64,000 bases of DNA from assembly GCF_025133575.1 (NCBI RefSeq), contig NZ_CP104011.1, forward strand, positions 3,604,965-3,668,964, in the 5' to 3' direction. Source of the DNA: Pseudomonas sp. GCEP-101 (lineage in GTDB: Bacteria; Pseudomonadota; Gammaproteobacteria; Pseudomonadales; Pseudomonadaceae). Position 1 is the first letter of the stretch. Each line of letters begins with the position of its first letter. This document shows positions 28,751 to 38,610 of this stretch, piece by piece. The notes beneath the pieces were generated by a model. That model worked only from the letters and a program-made list of their open reading frames with translations, was not told the DNA's origin and ran no database searches. The translations under genes were made by a program, and so were the position numbers.

Positions 28751-29932
28751 ATGCTGCTCAACCTGTTCAACGAAATGCGCGCGGCCAAGGTGCCGGTGTC
28801 GGTGCGCGAGCTGCTCGACCTGATCGATGCGCTCAAGCACCGCGTCGTGTTCGCCGACATGGACGAGTTCTACTACCTCGCCCGCACCATCATGGTGAAG
28901 GACGAGCGCCATTTCGATAAGTTCGACCGGGCCTTCGGCGCCTACTTCAAGGGCCTGGAAAAGCTCGACGACCACCTCAAGGCGCTGATCCCCGAAGAGT
29001 GGCTGCGCAAGGAATTCGAGCGCCTGCTGACCGACGAGGAGCGCGCGCAGATTCAGTCCCTGGGCGGCCTGGACAAGCTCATCGAGGAGTTCAAGAAACG
29101 CCTGGAAGAGCAGAAGGAACGCCACGCCGGCGGCAACAAGTGGATCGGCACCGGCGGCACCAGCCCGTTCGGTTCCGGCGGCTTCAACCCCGAGGGCATC
29201 CGCGTCGGCGATGCCGGCAAGCGCCAGGGCAAGGCCGCCAAGGTGTGGGACCAGCGCGAGTACAAGAACCTCGACGACCAGGTCGAGCTGGGCACGCGCA
29301 ACATCAAGATCGCCCTGCGCCGCCTGCGCAAGTTCGCCCGCGAAGGCGCGGCGGAAGAGCTGGACATCGACGGCACCATCGACCACACCGCCAAGGATGC
29401 CGGCCTGCTCAACATCCAGATGCGCCCCGAACGCCGCAACACCGTGAAGCTCCTGCTGCTGCTGGATATCGGCGGCTCCATGGACGCCCACGTGAAGGTC
29501 TGCGAGGAACTGTTCTCGGCCTGCAAGACCGAGTTCAAGCACCTGGAGTACTTCTACTTCCACAACTTCATCTACGAGTCGGTGTGGAAGAACAACCTGC
29601 GCCGCTCCAGCGAGCGCACCGCCACCTTCGACCTGCTGCACAAGTATGGGCCGGACTACAAGGTGGTGTTCGTTGGCGACGCCGCCATGGCGCCCTACGA
29701 GATCACCCAGGCCGGCGGCAGCGTCGAGCACTGGAACGAGGAAGCCGGCTACGTGTGGATGCAGCGCTTCATGGAGAAGTACAAGAAGCTCATCTGGATC
29801 AACCCGTACCCGAAGGACACCTGGAACTACACCGCCTCCACGGGCCTCGTGCGCGAGCTGGTGAAGGAGCAGATGTACCCGCTGACCTTGAGCGGCCTGG
29901 AAGAAGGCATGCGCTTCCTCTCTCGCGGTTGA
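28751..29932 (+). CDS. VWA domain protein of the CoxE-like family
   Basis: A 393-aa protein. The N-terminal helical half ends with the charged coil EEFKKRLEEQKERHAGGN, followed by a Gly-rich region GTGGTSPFGSGGFNPEG. The C-terminal half is a von Willebrand A-like fold with the metal-site start LLLLLDIGGSMDAHV. It differs from classic DxSxS but is normal for this family; HLEYFYFHNFIYESVW follows. Proteins of this type pair with MoxR ATPases to assemble metalloenzymes. The MoxR gene is two genes upstream. The enzyme client is not identified. Confidence 0.88.
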   Translation: MLLNLFNEMRAAKVPVSVRELLDLIDALKHRVVFADMDEFYYLARTIMVKDERHFDKFDRAFGAYFKGLEKLDDHLKALIPEEWLRKEFERLLTDEERAQIQSLGGLDKLIEEFKKRLEEQKERHAGGNKWIGTGGTSPFGSGGFNPEGIRVGDAGKRQGKAAKVWDQREYKNLDDQVELGTRNIKIALRRLRKFAREGAAEELDIDGTIDHTAKDAGLLNIQMRPERRNTVKLLLLLDIGGSMDAHVKVCEELFSACKTEFKHLEYFYFHNFIYESVWKNNLRRSSERTATFDLLHKYGPDYKVVFVGDAAMAPYEITQAGGSVEHWNEEAGYVWMQRFMEKYKKLIWINPYPKDTWNYTASTGLVRELVKEQMYPLTLSGLEEGMRFLSRG

Positions 29933-29948
29933 CCGCTTGCGGGCCCCA

Positions 29949-29970
29949 GGACGGTGCATCTGCACCGTCC
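29949..29970 (+). terminator. Hairpin after the VWA gene
   Basis: GGACGGTGCA-tc-TGCACCGTCC is a perfect 10-bp stem starting 17 bases after the VWA stop codon. There is no T tract, so termination efficiency is uncertain. Confidence 0.55.
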
Positions 29971-30150
29971 GGTGTCCCCAAAGGTAACCCCGCGCGCGGG
30001 CCGATGAAGGCCCGCGGCGCGTCCCAGGCCCCGTCCCATGGGGATCGATCCGGCCACGCTGGGTGGCCGGCACGCAACTTGCCTGCCCCTGAGCTGCGCT
30101 TGAGCCGGTAACACCCGCCGGCGCGCCGTAGCGTCTACGATGGGCACGAC

Positions 30151-31170
30151 ATGAATCCACTGACCTTCTCCCGCTCCACCTGGCTCAACTCCCTGCACAT
30201 GACCTCCCTGACCGTCGCGCTGATGGAATCGGAAGGGCACAGCCGCGAGGCCATCCTCGAAGGCAGCGGCATCACCGGCGACGACCTGCTCGACCTGCGC
30301 CGGCTGGTCAGCCCCTGGCAGGAGCAGCAGGTCTTCGCCAACGTGCAGAACCTCGCCGGGGAACCCGCCCTCGGCCTGCGCCTGGGCGTGCGCACACGGA
30401 TCACCGCCTACGGGCTGCTGGGCTACGCGCTGATCTCCGCGCCGACGCTGGGCGAGGCGCTGCGCATCGGCCTGAGTTACCCGGTGCTGCTGGGCACCTA
30501 CTTCCACCTCTCGCTGGAAGTGGATGGCGACATGGCCTGGCTGGTCGCCACTGGCTATGGCGAGGAAGAGGCCATGCGCCCGTTCAACACCGAGTTGTGC
30601 CTGGGCTCGCTGAAGGTGGCCTGCGCCGACCTGCTCGGCCAGCCGCTGCCGCTGGTGCGTGCCGAATTCGACTACGAAGGCCCGGCGGAACGCCGCGCCG
30701 CCTACGCCACGCTGTTCGGCTGCCAGCTGAGCTTCGATTGTCCGCGCAGCGCCATCGGCTTCCCCGCCAGTTGGCTGGACATGCGCCTGCCACTGGCCGA
30801 CGCCGTGACCCACCGCGAGATGCTCGAACAGTGCCGCCGCCAGAACATCGACCTGGCCGCGCGCCGTGCCTGGCTCGACAAGGTCCGCGCCATCCTCGGC
30901 GAACGCCTGCAGGAACCACCGGGCCTGGAGGAGCTGGCACGGCGCCTGAACTGCTCCTCGCGCAGCCTGCGCCGCCACCTGCAGCAACAGCAGACCAGCT
31001 ACCAGCAACTGCTCGACGAACTGCGCTTCGCCCGCGCCAAGGAATTGCTGCAGGACGGCGACATGCCCATCTACCGCATCGCCGAGGAACTGGGCTTCAG
31101 CGAAACCGCCAGCCTGCGCCACGCCTTCCAGCGCTGGAGCGGCCAGCCGCCGAGCCACTTCCGTGCGTAA
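30151..31170 (+). CDS. AraC family transcriptional regulator
   Basis: A 339-aa regulator. The N-terminal two-thirds is a ligand-sensing domain of the Arabinose_bd type (GLRLGVRTRITAYGLLGYALI, then LGEALRIGLSYPVLLG). The C-terminal AraC DNA-binding domain has both helix-turn-helix motifs: LEELARRLNCSSRSLRRHLQ and YRIAEELGFSETASLRHAFQRWSG. This type often controls nearby catabolic or hydroxyacid genes, but no target is obvious here. The same regulator lies beside the moxR/VWA genes in PAO1 (PA2704), which supports a conserved block. Confidence 0.9.
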   Translation: MNPLTFSRSTWLNSLHMTSLTVALMESEGHSREAILEGSGITGDDLLDLRRLVSPWQEQQVFANVQNLAGEPALGLRLGVRTRITAYGLLGYALISAPTLGEALRIGLSYPVLLGTYFHLSLEVDGDMAWLVATGYGEEEAMRPFNTELCLGSLKVACADLLGQPLPLVRAEFDYEGPAERRAAYATLFGCQLSFDCPRSAIGFPASWLDMRLPLADAVTHREMLEQCRRQNIDLAARRAWLDKVRAILGERLQEPPGLEELARRLNCSSRSLRRHLQQQQTSYQQLLDELRFARAKELLQDGDMPIYRIAEELGFSETASLRHAFQRWSGQPPSHFRA

Positions 31171-31226
31171 AGACCCGTAAATAGGGCTCCGTACATGAAG
31201 ATCTTCGCCTGAAATTTCTGTCGGGC

Positions 31227-31269
31227 TTGTCGTGGATCAAGATACCCCCGACGCTGCTGGGCCTAGCCT
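31227..31269 (+). promoter_or_regulatory. Candidate Anr/Dnr box and -10 of the DUF3079 gene
   Basis: TTGTC-GTGG-ATCAA at 31227-31240 matches eight of ten informative positions of the FNR/Anr consensus TTGAT-N4-ATCAA. A -10-like TAGCCT at 31264-31269 lies at the distance expected of an activator centred near -41.5. Confidence 0.5.
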
Positions 31270-31304
31270 TGAGCGATCCCACAAGGACGCTCGAGGGCCT
31301 CACC

Positions 31305-31520
31305 ATGGCCAAGAAATTCCCCCTCAATCCGCCGCACCCCGAGCGCATCTGCTGGGGCTGCGACCGCTACTGTCCGGCGACCAACCTGGCGTGTGGCAAC
31401 GGCGCGGACCGCACCATGCACCCGGCCGAAATGCTCGGGGATGACTGGTACCAGTTTGGTGACTGGGGCATCGAGCCGCCCAGTACGATTGCTGCCGCGC
31501 AGCTGGAGCCGTCCAGCTGA
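31305..31520 (+). CDS. DUF3079 domain protein
   Basis: A 71-aa protein. KFPLNPPHPERICWGCDRYC with CPATNLACGNG and TMHPAEMLGDDWYQFGDW is the DUF3079 signature; the four cysteines (CWGCDRYC, LAC) and a histidine suggest a metal site. Function is unknown. ATG 31305 is chosen because the conserved block begins three codons later; in-frame codons further upstream are not conserved. An Anr-like box upstream suggests low-oxygen expression. A terminator follows. Confidence 0.85.
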   Translation: MAKKFPLNPPHPERICWGCDRYCPATNLACGNGADRTMHPAEMLGDDWYQFGDWGIEPPSTIAAAQLEPSS

Positions 31521-31552
31521 GGCACACCCGCGCCGTTGCGGCGCCGGGCATG

Positions 31553-31592
31553 AAAAAGCGCGCACTCCCTCCCCGGAGTGCGCGCTTTTTTC
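31553..31592. terminator. Bidirectional Rho-independent terminator
   Basis: AAAAAGCGCGCACTCC-ctccc-GGAGTGCGCGCTTTTTT between the DUF3079 gene and the convergent lipoprotein gene. Confidence 0.93.
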
Positions 31593-31596
31593 GTCA

Positions 31597-32166
31597 TCAG
31601 CCCTTGGCCGGTGTGATGCCGTAGATCTTCTGGAAGCGGGCGATCAGGGCGTCCGGCTTCTTCTCTTCCTTCTGCATCAGGTACACCACGCGCTCGCCGT
31701 TGGGGCCGCTGGCGATTTCGGTGTGGCGGAAGATTGGCTCGCCCAGGCCGTTCATGTCGACCATGTCGCCGTAGCGCTGGGCCACGTAGATCACGCCGCC
31801 CTGGCGAATTTCGCCGTAGAAGCCGGCGGCCGGCGGCAGGCTCTGCTTGTAGAACTGGTAGGCGGCGATCTTCTTCGCGTCCTTGCCCTGATCCTCGGCG
31901 CGCACGACCAGCACGACGTTCTGGCCGAACTTGTCCTTCTCGCCGACTTCCTTGGTGTAGGTGGTCTTGCCGGTCACCAGGTAGTCCCGGTAGACGGTGG
32001 CGTCGTCGAACAGGTAGAGGGTGTCGTCGGTACGCACCAGGTACCAATCGTCATTGTTGGGCGTGGCTTCCTTGCTGGCGACCGGAGCCTGGAGGGCGCA
32101 GCCGGTGAGGGCGGCGACGAGCAGGGCGAGGGATGCAGCTTTGTGGGCAGTCTTTTTATTGAACAT
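31597..32166 (-). CDS. Putative lipoprotein of unknown function
   Basis: A 189-aa protein with a lipoprotein signal peptide: LALLVAALTGCALQAPV contains the lipobox LTGC, so the Cys (about residue 23) should be lipidated. The mature part contains NNDDWYLVRTDDTLYLFDDA, and a C-terminal segment ending in RFQKIYGITPAKG, with no family I recognise. It is likely anchored in the outer or inner membrane and faces the periplasm. The start at 32166 is used because it gives a proper signal peptide; a longer in-frame start at 32235 does not. It is convergent with the DUF3079 gene. Confidence 0.75.
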   Translation of the reverse strand: MFNKKTAHKAASLALLVAALTGCALQAPVASKEATPNNDDWYLVRTDDTLYLFDDATVYRDYLVTGKTTYTKEVGEKDKFGQNVVLVVRAEDQGKDAKKIAAYQFYKQSLPPAAGFYGEIRQGGVIYVAQRYGDMVDMNGLGEPIFRHTEIASGPNGERVVYLMQKEEKKPDALIARFQKIYGITPAKG

Positions 32167-32299
32167 CGCGGGGGCTTCCCAGGGTTGAAAGCCTGCGAGT
32201 TTCACCGGGCCAGATAACGGATTGATGACGGGCAAATGACGAATTGTTTCGCCGCCGCAGCGCCCGGAACGCGGGCGCTGCGGACGATCCTCGGAGGAT

Positions 32300-33346
32300 T
32301 CAGGGGCGGGCTTCGAGGATCAGGTTGAACGGCGTTTGCGCCGCGCGGCGGAAGCGGCTGAAACCGGCCTCCTCGAACACCTGGCGCAGACGGGCCTCGC
32401 CGGCCTGCGCGCCGAGCCCCAGGCCCACTTCCTGGGACAGCGAGTTGGGCGTGCAGATGAAGGTGGAGGCGGCGTAGAACAGCCGGCCGACCGGGTTCTG
32501 GTTGTCCTCCAGGTGGTCGTTGGCGAAGGGTTCCACCAGCAGCACCGTGCCGTCCGGTTTCAGCGCCTGGCGCGCGTGCTGCGCGGCGCCTACCGGGTCG
32601 CCCATGTCGTGCAGGCAGTCGAAGAAGCAGATCAGATCGTACGCGTTGCCGGGGTAGTCCTTGGCGCTGGCGCGCTGGAAGCGGGCGCGCGTGGCGACCT
32701 CGGCCTGGTCGGCGCGCTGGTTAGCCACATCGATGGACGGTTGGTGGTAGTCGAAGCCGACGAAATTCGAGGCCGGGAAGGACTGCGCCATGACGATGGT
32801 GGAGGCGCCGTGGCCGCACCCGACGTCCGCCACCTGGGCGCCGCGTTCGAGCTTGCCGACCACCTCGTCCAGCGCCGGCAGCCACTCGGCCACCAGGTGG
32901 GCACGGTAGCCGGGGCGGAAGAATTTCTCGGTGCCGGAGAACATGCAGGGGTGGTGGTCGCCCCAGGCCAGGCCGCCGTCACCACGCATGGCGGCGACCA
33001 GCTTGTCCTTGTCGTGGTAGAGCGCGGCGACGACCGAGGCGCCGCCGGCGACGTAGACCGGCGAGTCCTCGATGGCCAGCGCCATGGCCTGTTCTTCGGG
33101 CAGGCGGAAGGTGCCGTCCTGGTGCTCCATGTAGCCGGAGGCGGCGTGGGCGCTGAGCCATTCGCGCAGCAGGCGGGCGTTGCAGCCGCTGCGCTCGGCC
33201 AGTTGCGCCGGGCTGAGCCAGTGGCCATCGGCCATGGCTTTGTAGAGGCCCAGTTCCTCGCCCAGGATGATGTTGGCGAGCATTGCCGCGCCACCCATGT
33301 CGGTGACCAGCTTGCCCATGAACTCGTTGAGTCTGGCTTCGTCCAT
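32300..33346 (-). CDS. Class I SAM-dependent methyltransferase with winged-helix N-terminus
   Basis: A 348-aa protein. The N-terminal helix-rich region (LGEELGLYKAMADGHWLSPA, then QLAERSGCNARLLREWLSAH) is the winged-helix dimerisation domain of O-methyltransferase-like proteins of the Rv2258c type. The SAM site is VADVGCGHGASTIVMAQSFP (about residues 170-189), followed by VGFDYHQPSI and the post-motif CFFDCLHDMGDPV. No substrate can be inferred. ATG 33346 begins just before the conserved region; upstream in-frame codons are not convincing. It stands alone between a lipoprotein gene and the mechanosensitive channel gene. Confidence 0.85.
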   Translation of the reverse strand: MDEARLNEFMGKLVTDMGGAAMLANIILGEELGLYKAMADGHWLSPAQLAERSGCNARLLREWLSAHAASGYMEHQDGTFRLPEEQAMALAIEDSPVYVAGGASVVAALYHDKDKLVAAMRGDGGLAWGDHHPCMFSGTEKFFRPGYRAHLVAEWLPALDEVVGKLERGAQVADVGCGHGASTIVMAQSFPASNFVGFDYHQPSIDVANQRADQAEVATRARFQRASAKDYPGNAYDLICFFDCLHDMGDPVGAAQHARQALKPDGTVLLVEPFANDHLEDNQNPVGRLFYAASTFICTPNSLSQEVGLGLGAQAGEARLRQVFEEAGFSRFRRAAQTPFNLILEARP

Positions 33347-33541
33347 CGCGCGAGCTCCCGTACGCAGCCGCAGGCGAGCCCCGCGGCAATCGAGGAAGGA
33401 AGGCGGCAGGCGGCAGTGCCGGCTGCCGCGACGGGCGCCGGCCAACGGCGGGCACAGGACGCTGCAGGCGCAACGGCGGCTCCCATGCGGGACTGTTGCG
33501 CGAAGGCCGGCAGGTGGGGCTGCCGGCGTAACCTTTCCATT

Positions 33542-35992
33542 CTACGGCGCTGGATTCGCCCCGGCGTCATCGCCGACTTGCGGTGCTGCCGTGTCCTCGG
33601 TGCGCGCCACCTGCGGCCGCTGCAGGATGAGGTTCTGCGGCGTGCTCAGGCTGATGCCGGCCTCGCGCAGGCCGCTGAAGATGGTGAACAGCAGGTCGCT
33701 CTTGGTCGAATACACCGCGCGCGGGCTGCTGACGTTGCCCGAAGCCGCCAGGGTCAGCCCGGTGGCGCTCAGGTCCTTGAAGGTCACCGACGGGGCGGGC
33801 GTCTCGACGATGTTCTCGTGTTCGGTATAGGCCTTGAGCATCAGCTCGCGGACCCTCTGCACGTCGGTGTCCAGCGGCAGCGTGAGGTTGATGCCGACCA
33901 CGCCCAGAGCGCTGCCCATGGTCACGTTGCGCACGTTCTGCGAGATGAACTGCGAGTTGGGCACGATCACCGTGGACTGGTCGGACATCTGGATTTCCGT
34001 GGCGCGCACGTTGATCCGCCGGATGTCGCCCTCCACGCCGCCGGTCAGGCTGACCCAGTCGCCGACCTTCACCGGGCGTTCGGTGAGCAGGATCAGGCCG
34101 GAGATGAAGTTCTGCACGATGGCCTGCAGGCCGAAACCGATGCCCACCGACAGGGCGCTGACCACCCAGGTCAGGCTGGTGAGGTTGATGCGCAGCGCCG
34201 AGAGCACCAGCAACACCAGGATGACCATGCCGATGTAACCCACCAGGGTCACCAGCGAGGCGCGCATGCCGGCGTCCATGTTGGTTTCCGGCAGCAGCTC
34301 GTCGGCCAGCCAGCGCTTGAGCAGGCGCAGGCCGAACAGCCCGGCGGCGAGGGTGCCCAGGGCCAGCAGGATGTCCTGCGGGACGATGTTCAGGCGGCCC
34401 AGGGATTGGCCGCTCTCCACCAGTTGCACCAGCCCCTGGAGCAACTCGCCGGGGCTGGTGCCGGAGGTGGAGAAGGCGATCAGCAGGGTCGACAACACCA
34501 GCAGCGTGCGCCCGGCGCCGGTCAGCAGGGTGGCGAACTGTGCCTGGTGGCGCGGGTCGACGCCGAGGTTCTGCGCCAGCCGTTCGCCGATGGGTTGGCG
34601 CGGCGACAGCAGCACTTCGCAGAGGTCGACGAACAGCGTCGTCAGCAGGTAGCCGGTGGCGCACACCACGCTGGCCCAGAGCAGCTTGCCGGCGAAGAAG
34701 TAGGCCAGCGACAGGTAGCCGGTGACCAGCGCCAGGACGATCAGCAGCACGGTCACCAGCATCGCCAGCACGAGGATGCCCGCCAGCGCGGACGTCTCAT
34801 GCCCTTCGGCTTCACGGCGGGCGCGGCGGTAGCGATACAGCGCGATGCCGTACAGCACGGCGGTCGCCAGGGCGGTGATGCCGTTGACCGCCACGGTCAG
34901 CGCGAGGCTGGCGCCGCTGGCGCTGTTGATGCGGTCGAGGGTGCCCAGCACCAGCAGCAGCCAGGCCATCAGCCAGGGGAAGGGGGACAGGGCGGTGGCC
35001 ACCGGGTCGGGCAGGTCGGGCAGGCGCCAGGACGGGCGCTGCACGGCGAGCAGTGCGCGGCCAAGGCCGGCGGTGAAGGTGCAGAAGATCACCAGCGAGA
35101 GCATCTGGTCGCCCAGGTTGGCCATGTTGCCGCTGAGCTGCTCGTGCCAGTTCATGCCCTCGTGGATCACCGTGGCGCCGCCGCCGAGGGTGAGGATGGT
35201 GGCCAGGCTGACCGCCACCGCCAGGGCGCTGCGGCGCAGGCGGCCGACCGGAATCCAGCGGATCATCGCCTTGGTCAGCAGTTGTTCGAGCAGGCGCCGG
35301 CCGGGAATCCACAGCATCACCGCGACCAGCAGGCTGGCAACGAAGGGCCAGCGGTGCTCCGGTTGCCAGGTGGTGGCGAAGGCGCTGCCGATCTGCGCGC
35401 GCATGGACTGCAGGCGCGTCAGGTCATCGTCGGTGGGGCGGATCAGGGTCGACCAGAAGCGCGGGCTCAGCGGCGGCGGGTAGCGCGTGGCGATCTGCGA
35501 GTTGAACTGGCTGCGGCGCAGGTTGACGATCTGTGCGGCGAGGTCCTGGGCGTCCTTGTCCAGCTGGTTGGCGCGCGCCAACTGTTTCTGCAGGTCCTTT
35601 TGCGCATCCGTCAGGTCGTTGCGCTGCTTGCTCAGGCTCTGTGCCTCGTTGGGCGTCGCCGGGCCGAGCACCTTGAGCTGGTCTTCGGTGCGCGACAGCG
35701 CCGCGCCGATGTCGGTGGCGTTCTGCTCCGCGCGGGCCTGCACGGCCAGCGCCGACTGCCGCAGGTTGGAGAGCAGGCCATCGTCGCTGTCGGCGGAGAC
35801 GCGCTGGCGGATCAGCTCCAGGCGGGCGCTGAGTTGGTCGACGCCGGCGTCCTCGGGCAGCTCCGGCAACTGGATGGTATCGCCGGCCTGGACGTCGGTC
35901 GGCTCGTCCGCCAGCACGGCGCCGGCGCCGGCCAGCGACAAGGTCAGCATCAGCAGCACGCGGCTGCAGGCGCGTACGAAGGTTTCCCGCAT
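33542..35992 (-). CDS. Large mechanosensitive ion channel with DUF3772 domain (MscK-like)
   Basis: An 816-aa membrane protein. The signal peptide (residues 1-26) is followed by a periplasmic coiled-coil DUF3772 domain (about 30-215). About eight transmembrane helices follow, then the MscS core with the pore helix and beta domain (residues about 600-780: GIGFGLQAIVQNFISGLILL, then TERPVKVGDWVSLTG and GDIRRINVRATEI). This is the domain order of the MscK/YnaI-type osmotic release channels. It acts in the inner membrane against hypo-osmotic shock. ATG 35992 follows GGGGGAAC and gives a clear signal peptide. The position beside aphA matches PA1408. Confidence 0.9.
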   Translation of the reverse strand: MRETFVRACSRVLLMLTLSLAGAGAVLADEPTDVQAGDTIQLPELPEDAGVDQLSARLELIRQRVSADSDDGLLSNLRQSALAVQARAEQNATDIGAALSRTEDQLKVLGPATPNEAQSLSKQRNDLTDAQKDLQKQLARANQLDKDAQDLAAQIVNLRRSQFNSQIATRYPPPLSPRFWSTLIRPTDDDLTRLQSMRAQIGSAFATTWQPEHRWPFVASLLVAVMLWIPGRRLLEQLLTKAMIRWIPVGRLRRSALAVAVSLATILTLGGGATVIHEGMNWHEQLSGNMANLGDQMLSLVIFCTFTAGLGRALLAVQRPSWRLPDLPDPVATALSPFPWLMAWLLLVLGTLDRINSASGASLALTVAVNGITALATAVLYGIALYRYRRARREAEGHETSALAGILVLAMLVTVLLIVLALVTGYLSLAYFFAGKLLWASVVCATGYLLTTLFVDLCEVLLSPRQPIGERLAQNLGVDPRHQAQFATLLTGAGRTLLVLSTLLIAFSTSGTSPGELLQGLVQLVESGQSLGRLNIVPQDILLALGTLAAGLFGLRLLKRWLADELLPETNMDAGMRASLVTLVGYIGMVILVLLVLSALRINLTSLTWVVSALSVGIGFGLQAIVQNFISGLILLTERPVKVGDWVSLTGGVEGDIRRINVRATEIQMSDQSTVIVPNSQFISQNVRNVTMGSALGVVGINLTLPLDTDVQRVRELMLKAYTEHENIVETPAPSVTFKDLSATGLTLAASGNVSSPRAVYSTKSDLLFTIFSGLREAGISLSTPQNLILQRPQVARTEDTAAPQVGDDAGANPAP

Positions 35993-36243
35993 GTTCCCCC
36001 ATCCTGTGGTCAAAACGCGTGTCGGTGTTCGACCGGCCGTTGGCCGGGACAATTCCCTGGAGCATAGCGCCGCGTCGTTCGGCCCTGGTGACGCCGTGCG
36101 GCCAATCACAGCATGCAGATGGTTAAGGGTCACAAATTCTGGCCATATCGATCCCCTTTTGGCCGCTTCCGCTGTTTTGCCGCGCGTGTTCGCTGGGCAG
36201 AATTCCATCACCGGACAACAAGAATCCTTCAGAGGGTACTCCC

Positions 36244-37284
36244 ATGCTTACCGTGTACAGCGATGATCACCGCCTGCATTTCGGCCAGTCCGAACTGGTC
36301 GATGGCAAACTCCAGCCCTGCTTCGAAATGCCCAGCCGCGCGGACACCGTGCTGGCCCGCGTGAAGTCGCAGAACCTGGGCGAGATCATCGCCCCGAAGG
36401 ACTTCGGCCTCGATCCGATCCTGCGCACGCACAACACCCGCTACGTCGAATTCCTCAAGGGCGCCTGGGCCCGCTGGGCGGCCGAAGGCCACACCGGCGA
36501 CCTGGTTTCCACCACGTTCCCGGGTCGCCGCCTGCGCCGTGACGGCCCCATCCCGACCGCCCTGATGGGTGAGCTGGGCCATTACAGCTTCGACACCGAG
36601 GCGCCGATCACCGCCGGCACCTGGCAGGCCGTGTACAGCTCGGCCCAGGTCGCGCTGACTGCCCAGGACCACATGCGCCAGGGCGCCAACATGGCCTTCG
36701 GCCTGTGCCGTCCGCCGGGCCACCACGCCGGCAGCGACTTCATGGGCGGCTACTGCTTCCTGAACAACGCCGCCATCGTCAGCCAGGCCTTCCTCGACCA
36801 GGGCGCCAAGCGCGTGGCCATCCTCGACGTGGACTACCACCACGGCAACGGCACCCAGGATATCTTCTACCGCCGCAACGACGTGCTGTTCGCCTCGATC
36901 CACGGCGACCCGCTGGTGGAGTACCCGTACTTCCTCGGCCACGCCGACGAACATGGCGAAGGCGCCGGCGAAGGCTACAACCACAACTACCCGCTGGCCC
37001 ACGGCACCGGCTGGGATGGCTGGTCCGCCGCGCTGGAAGATGCCTGCCGGAAGATTTCCGCCTACGCGCCGGACGCGGTGGTTGTCTCCCTGGGTGTGGA
37101 TACGTATAAGGACGACCCGATTTCGCAGTTCAAGCTGGACAGCCCGGACTACCTGAAGATGGGCGCGCGCATCGCCGCCATGGGCATTCCGACCCTGTTC
37201 ATCATGGAGGGCGGTTACGCGGTGGAGGCCATCGGTGTCAACGCGGTGAACGTGCTGCAGGGCTACGAAGGCGCTGCACGCTGA
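36244..37284 (+). CDS. aphA: Acetylpolyamine amidohydrolase
   Basis: A 346-aa class II histone-deacetylase-like zinc enzyme that removes acetyl groups from N-acetylputrescine and related polyamines, letting cells use them as carbon and nitrogen. The charge relay His pair is in RPPGHHAGSDFMGGYCFLNN (His159, His160), and the zinc ligands lie in DVDYHHGNGTQDIFY (Asp197, His199) with a later Asp in DTYKDDP. The length equals that of PAO1 AphA (PA1409). CAGAGGGTACTCCC precedes ATG 36244. A terminator-like hairpin separates it from the polyamine-binding protein gene downstream, which probably belongs to the same pathway. Confidence 0.93.
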   Translation: MLTVYSDDHRLHFGQSELVDGKLQPCFEMPSRADTVLARVKSQNLGEIIAPKDFGLDPILRTHNTRYVEFLKGAWARWAAEGHTGDLVSTTFPGRRLRRDGPIPTALMGELGHYSFDTEAPITAGTWQAVYSSAQVALTAQDHMRQGANMAFGLCRPPGHHAGSDFMGGYCFLNNAAIVSQAFLDQGAKRVAILDVDYHHGNGTQDIFYRRNDVLFASIHGDPLVEYPYFLGHADEHGEGAGEGYNHNYPLAHGTGWDGWSAALEDACRKISAYAPDAVVVSLGVDTYKDDPISQFKLDSPDYLKMGARIAAMGIPTLFIMEGGYAVEAIGVNAVNVLQGYEGAAR

Positions 37285-37294
37285 TAAGACGAAT

Positions 37295-38469
<1,175 letters not shown>

Positions 38470-38532
38470 TGTCGCTGGCAACTGGCTGAGCAGCGGATTT
38501 CCGTTGGCGGCCGGCTGGCGTGAACTGGCATG

Positions 38533-38572
38533 ATCGGCGGACTTTCTTCGAGGAAGTCCGCCGATTGTCCTT
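38533..38572 (+). terminator. Hairpin terminator after the second binding protein gene
   Basis: ATCGGCGGACTT-N9-AAGTCCGCCGAT is a perfect 12-bp stem followed by TGTCCTTTC, just before the next gene. Confidence 0.75.
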
Positions 38573-38610
38573 TCGACTTCCCGCTTTTTTTTCAACTGCC
38601 GAGCTTTGCC

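Noticed and set aside
32336..36067. A 1,243-codon plus-strand frame opposite the methyltransferase and mechanosensitive channel genes
   Set aside because: The opposite strand has clear domains, signal peptide and ribosome sites; the plus-strand product is repetitive Gly/Gln/His-rich, typical of antisense of a high-GC gene.
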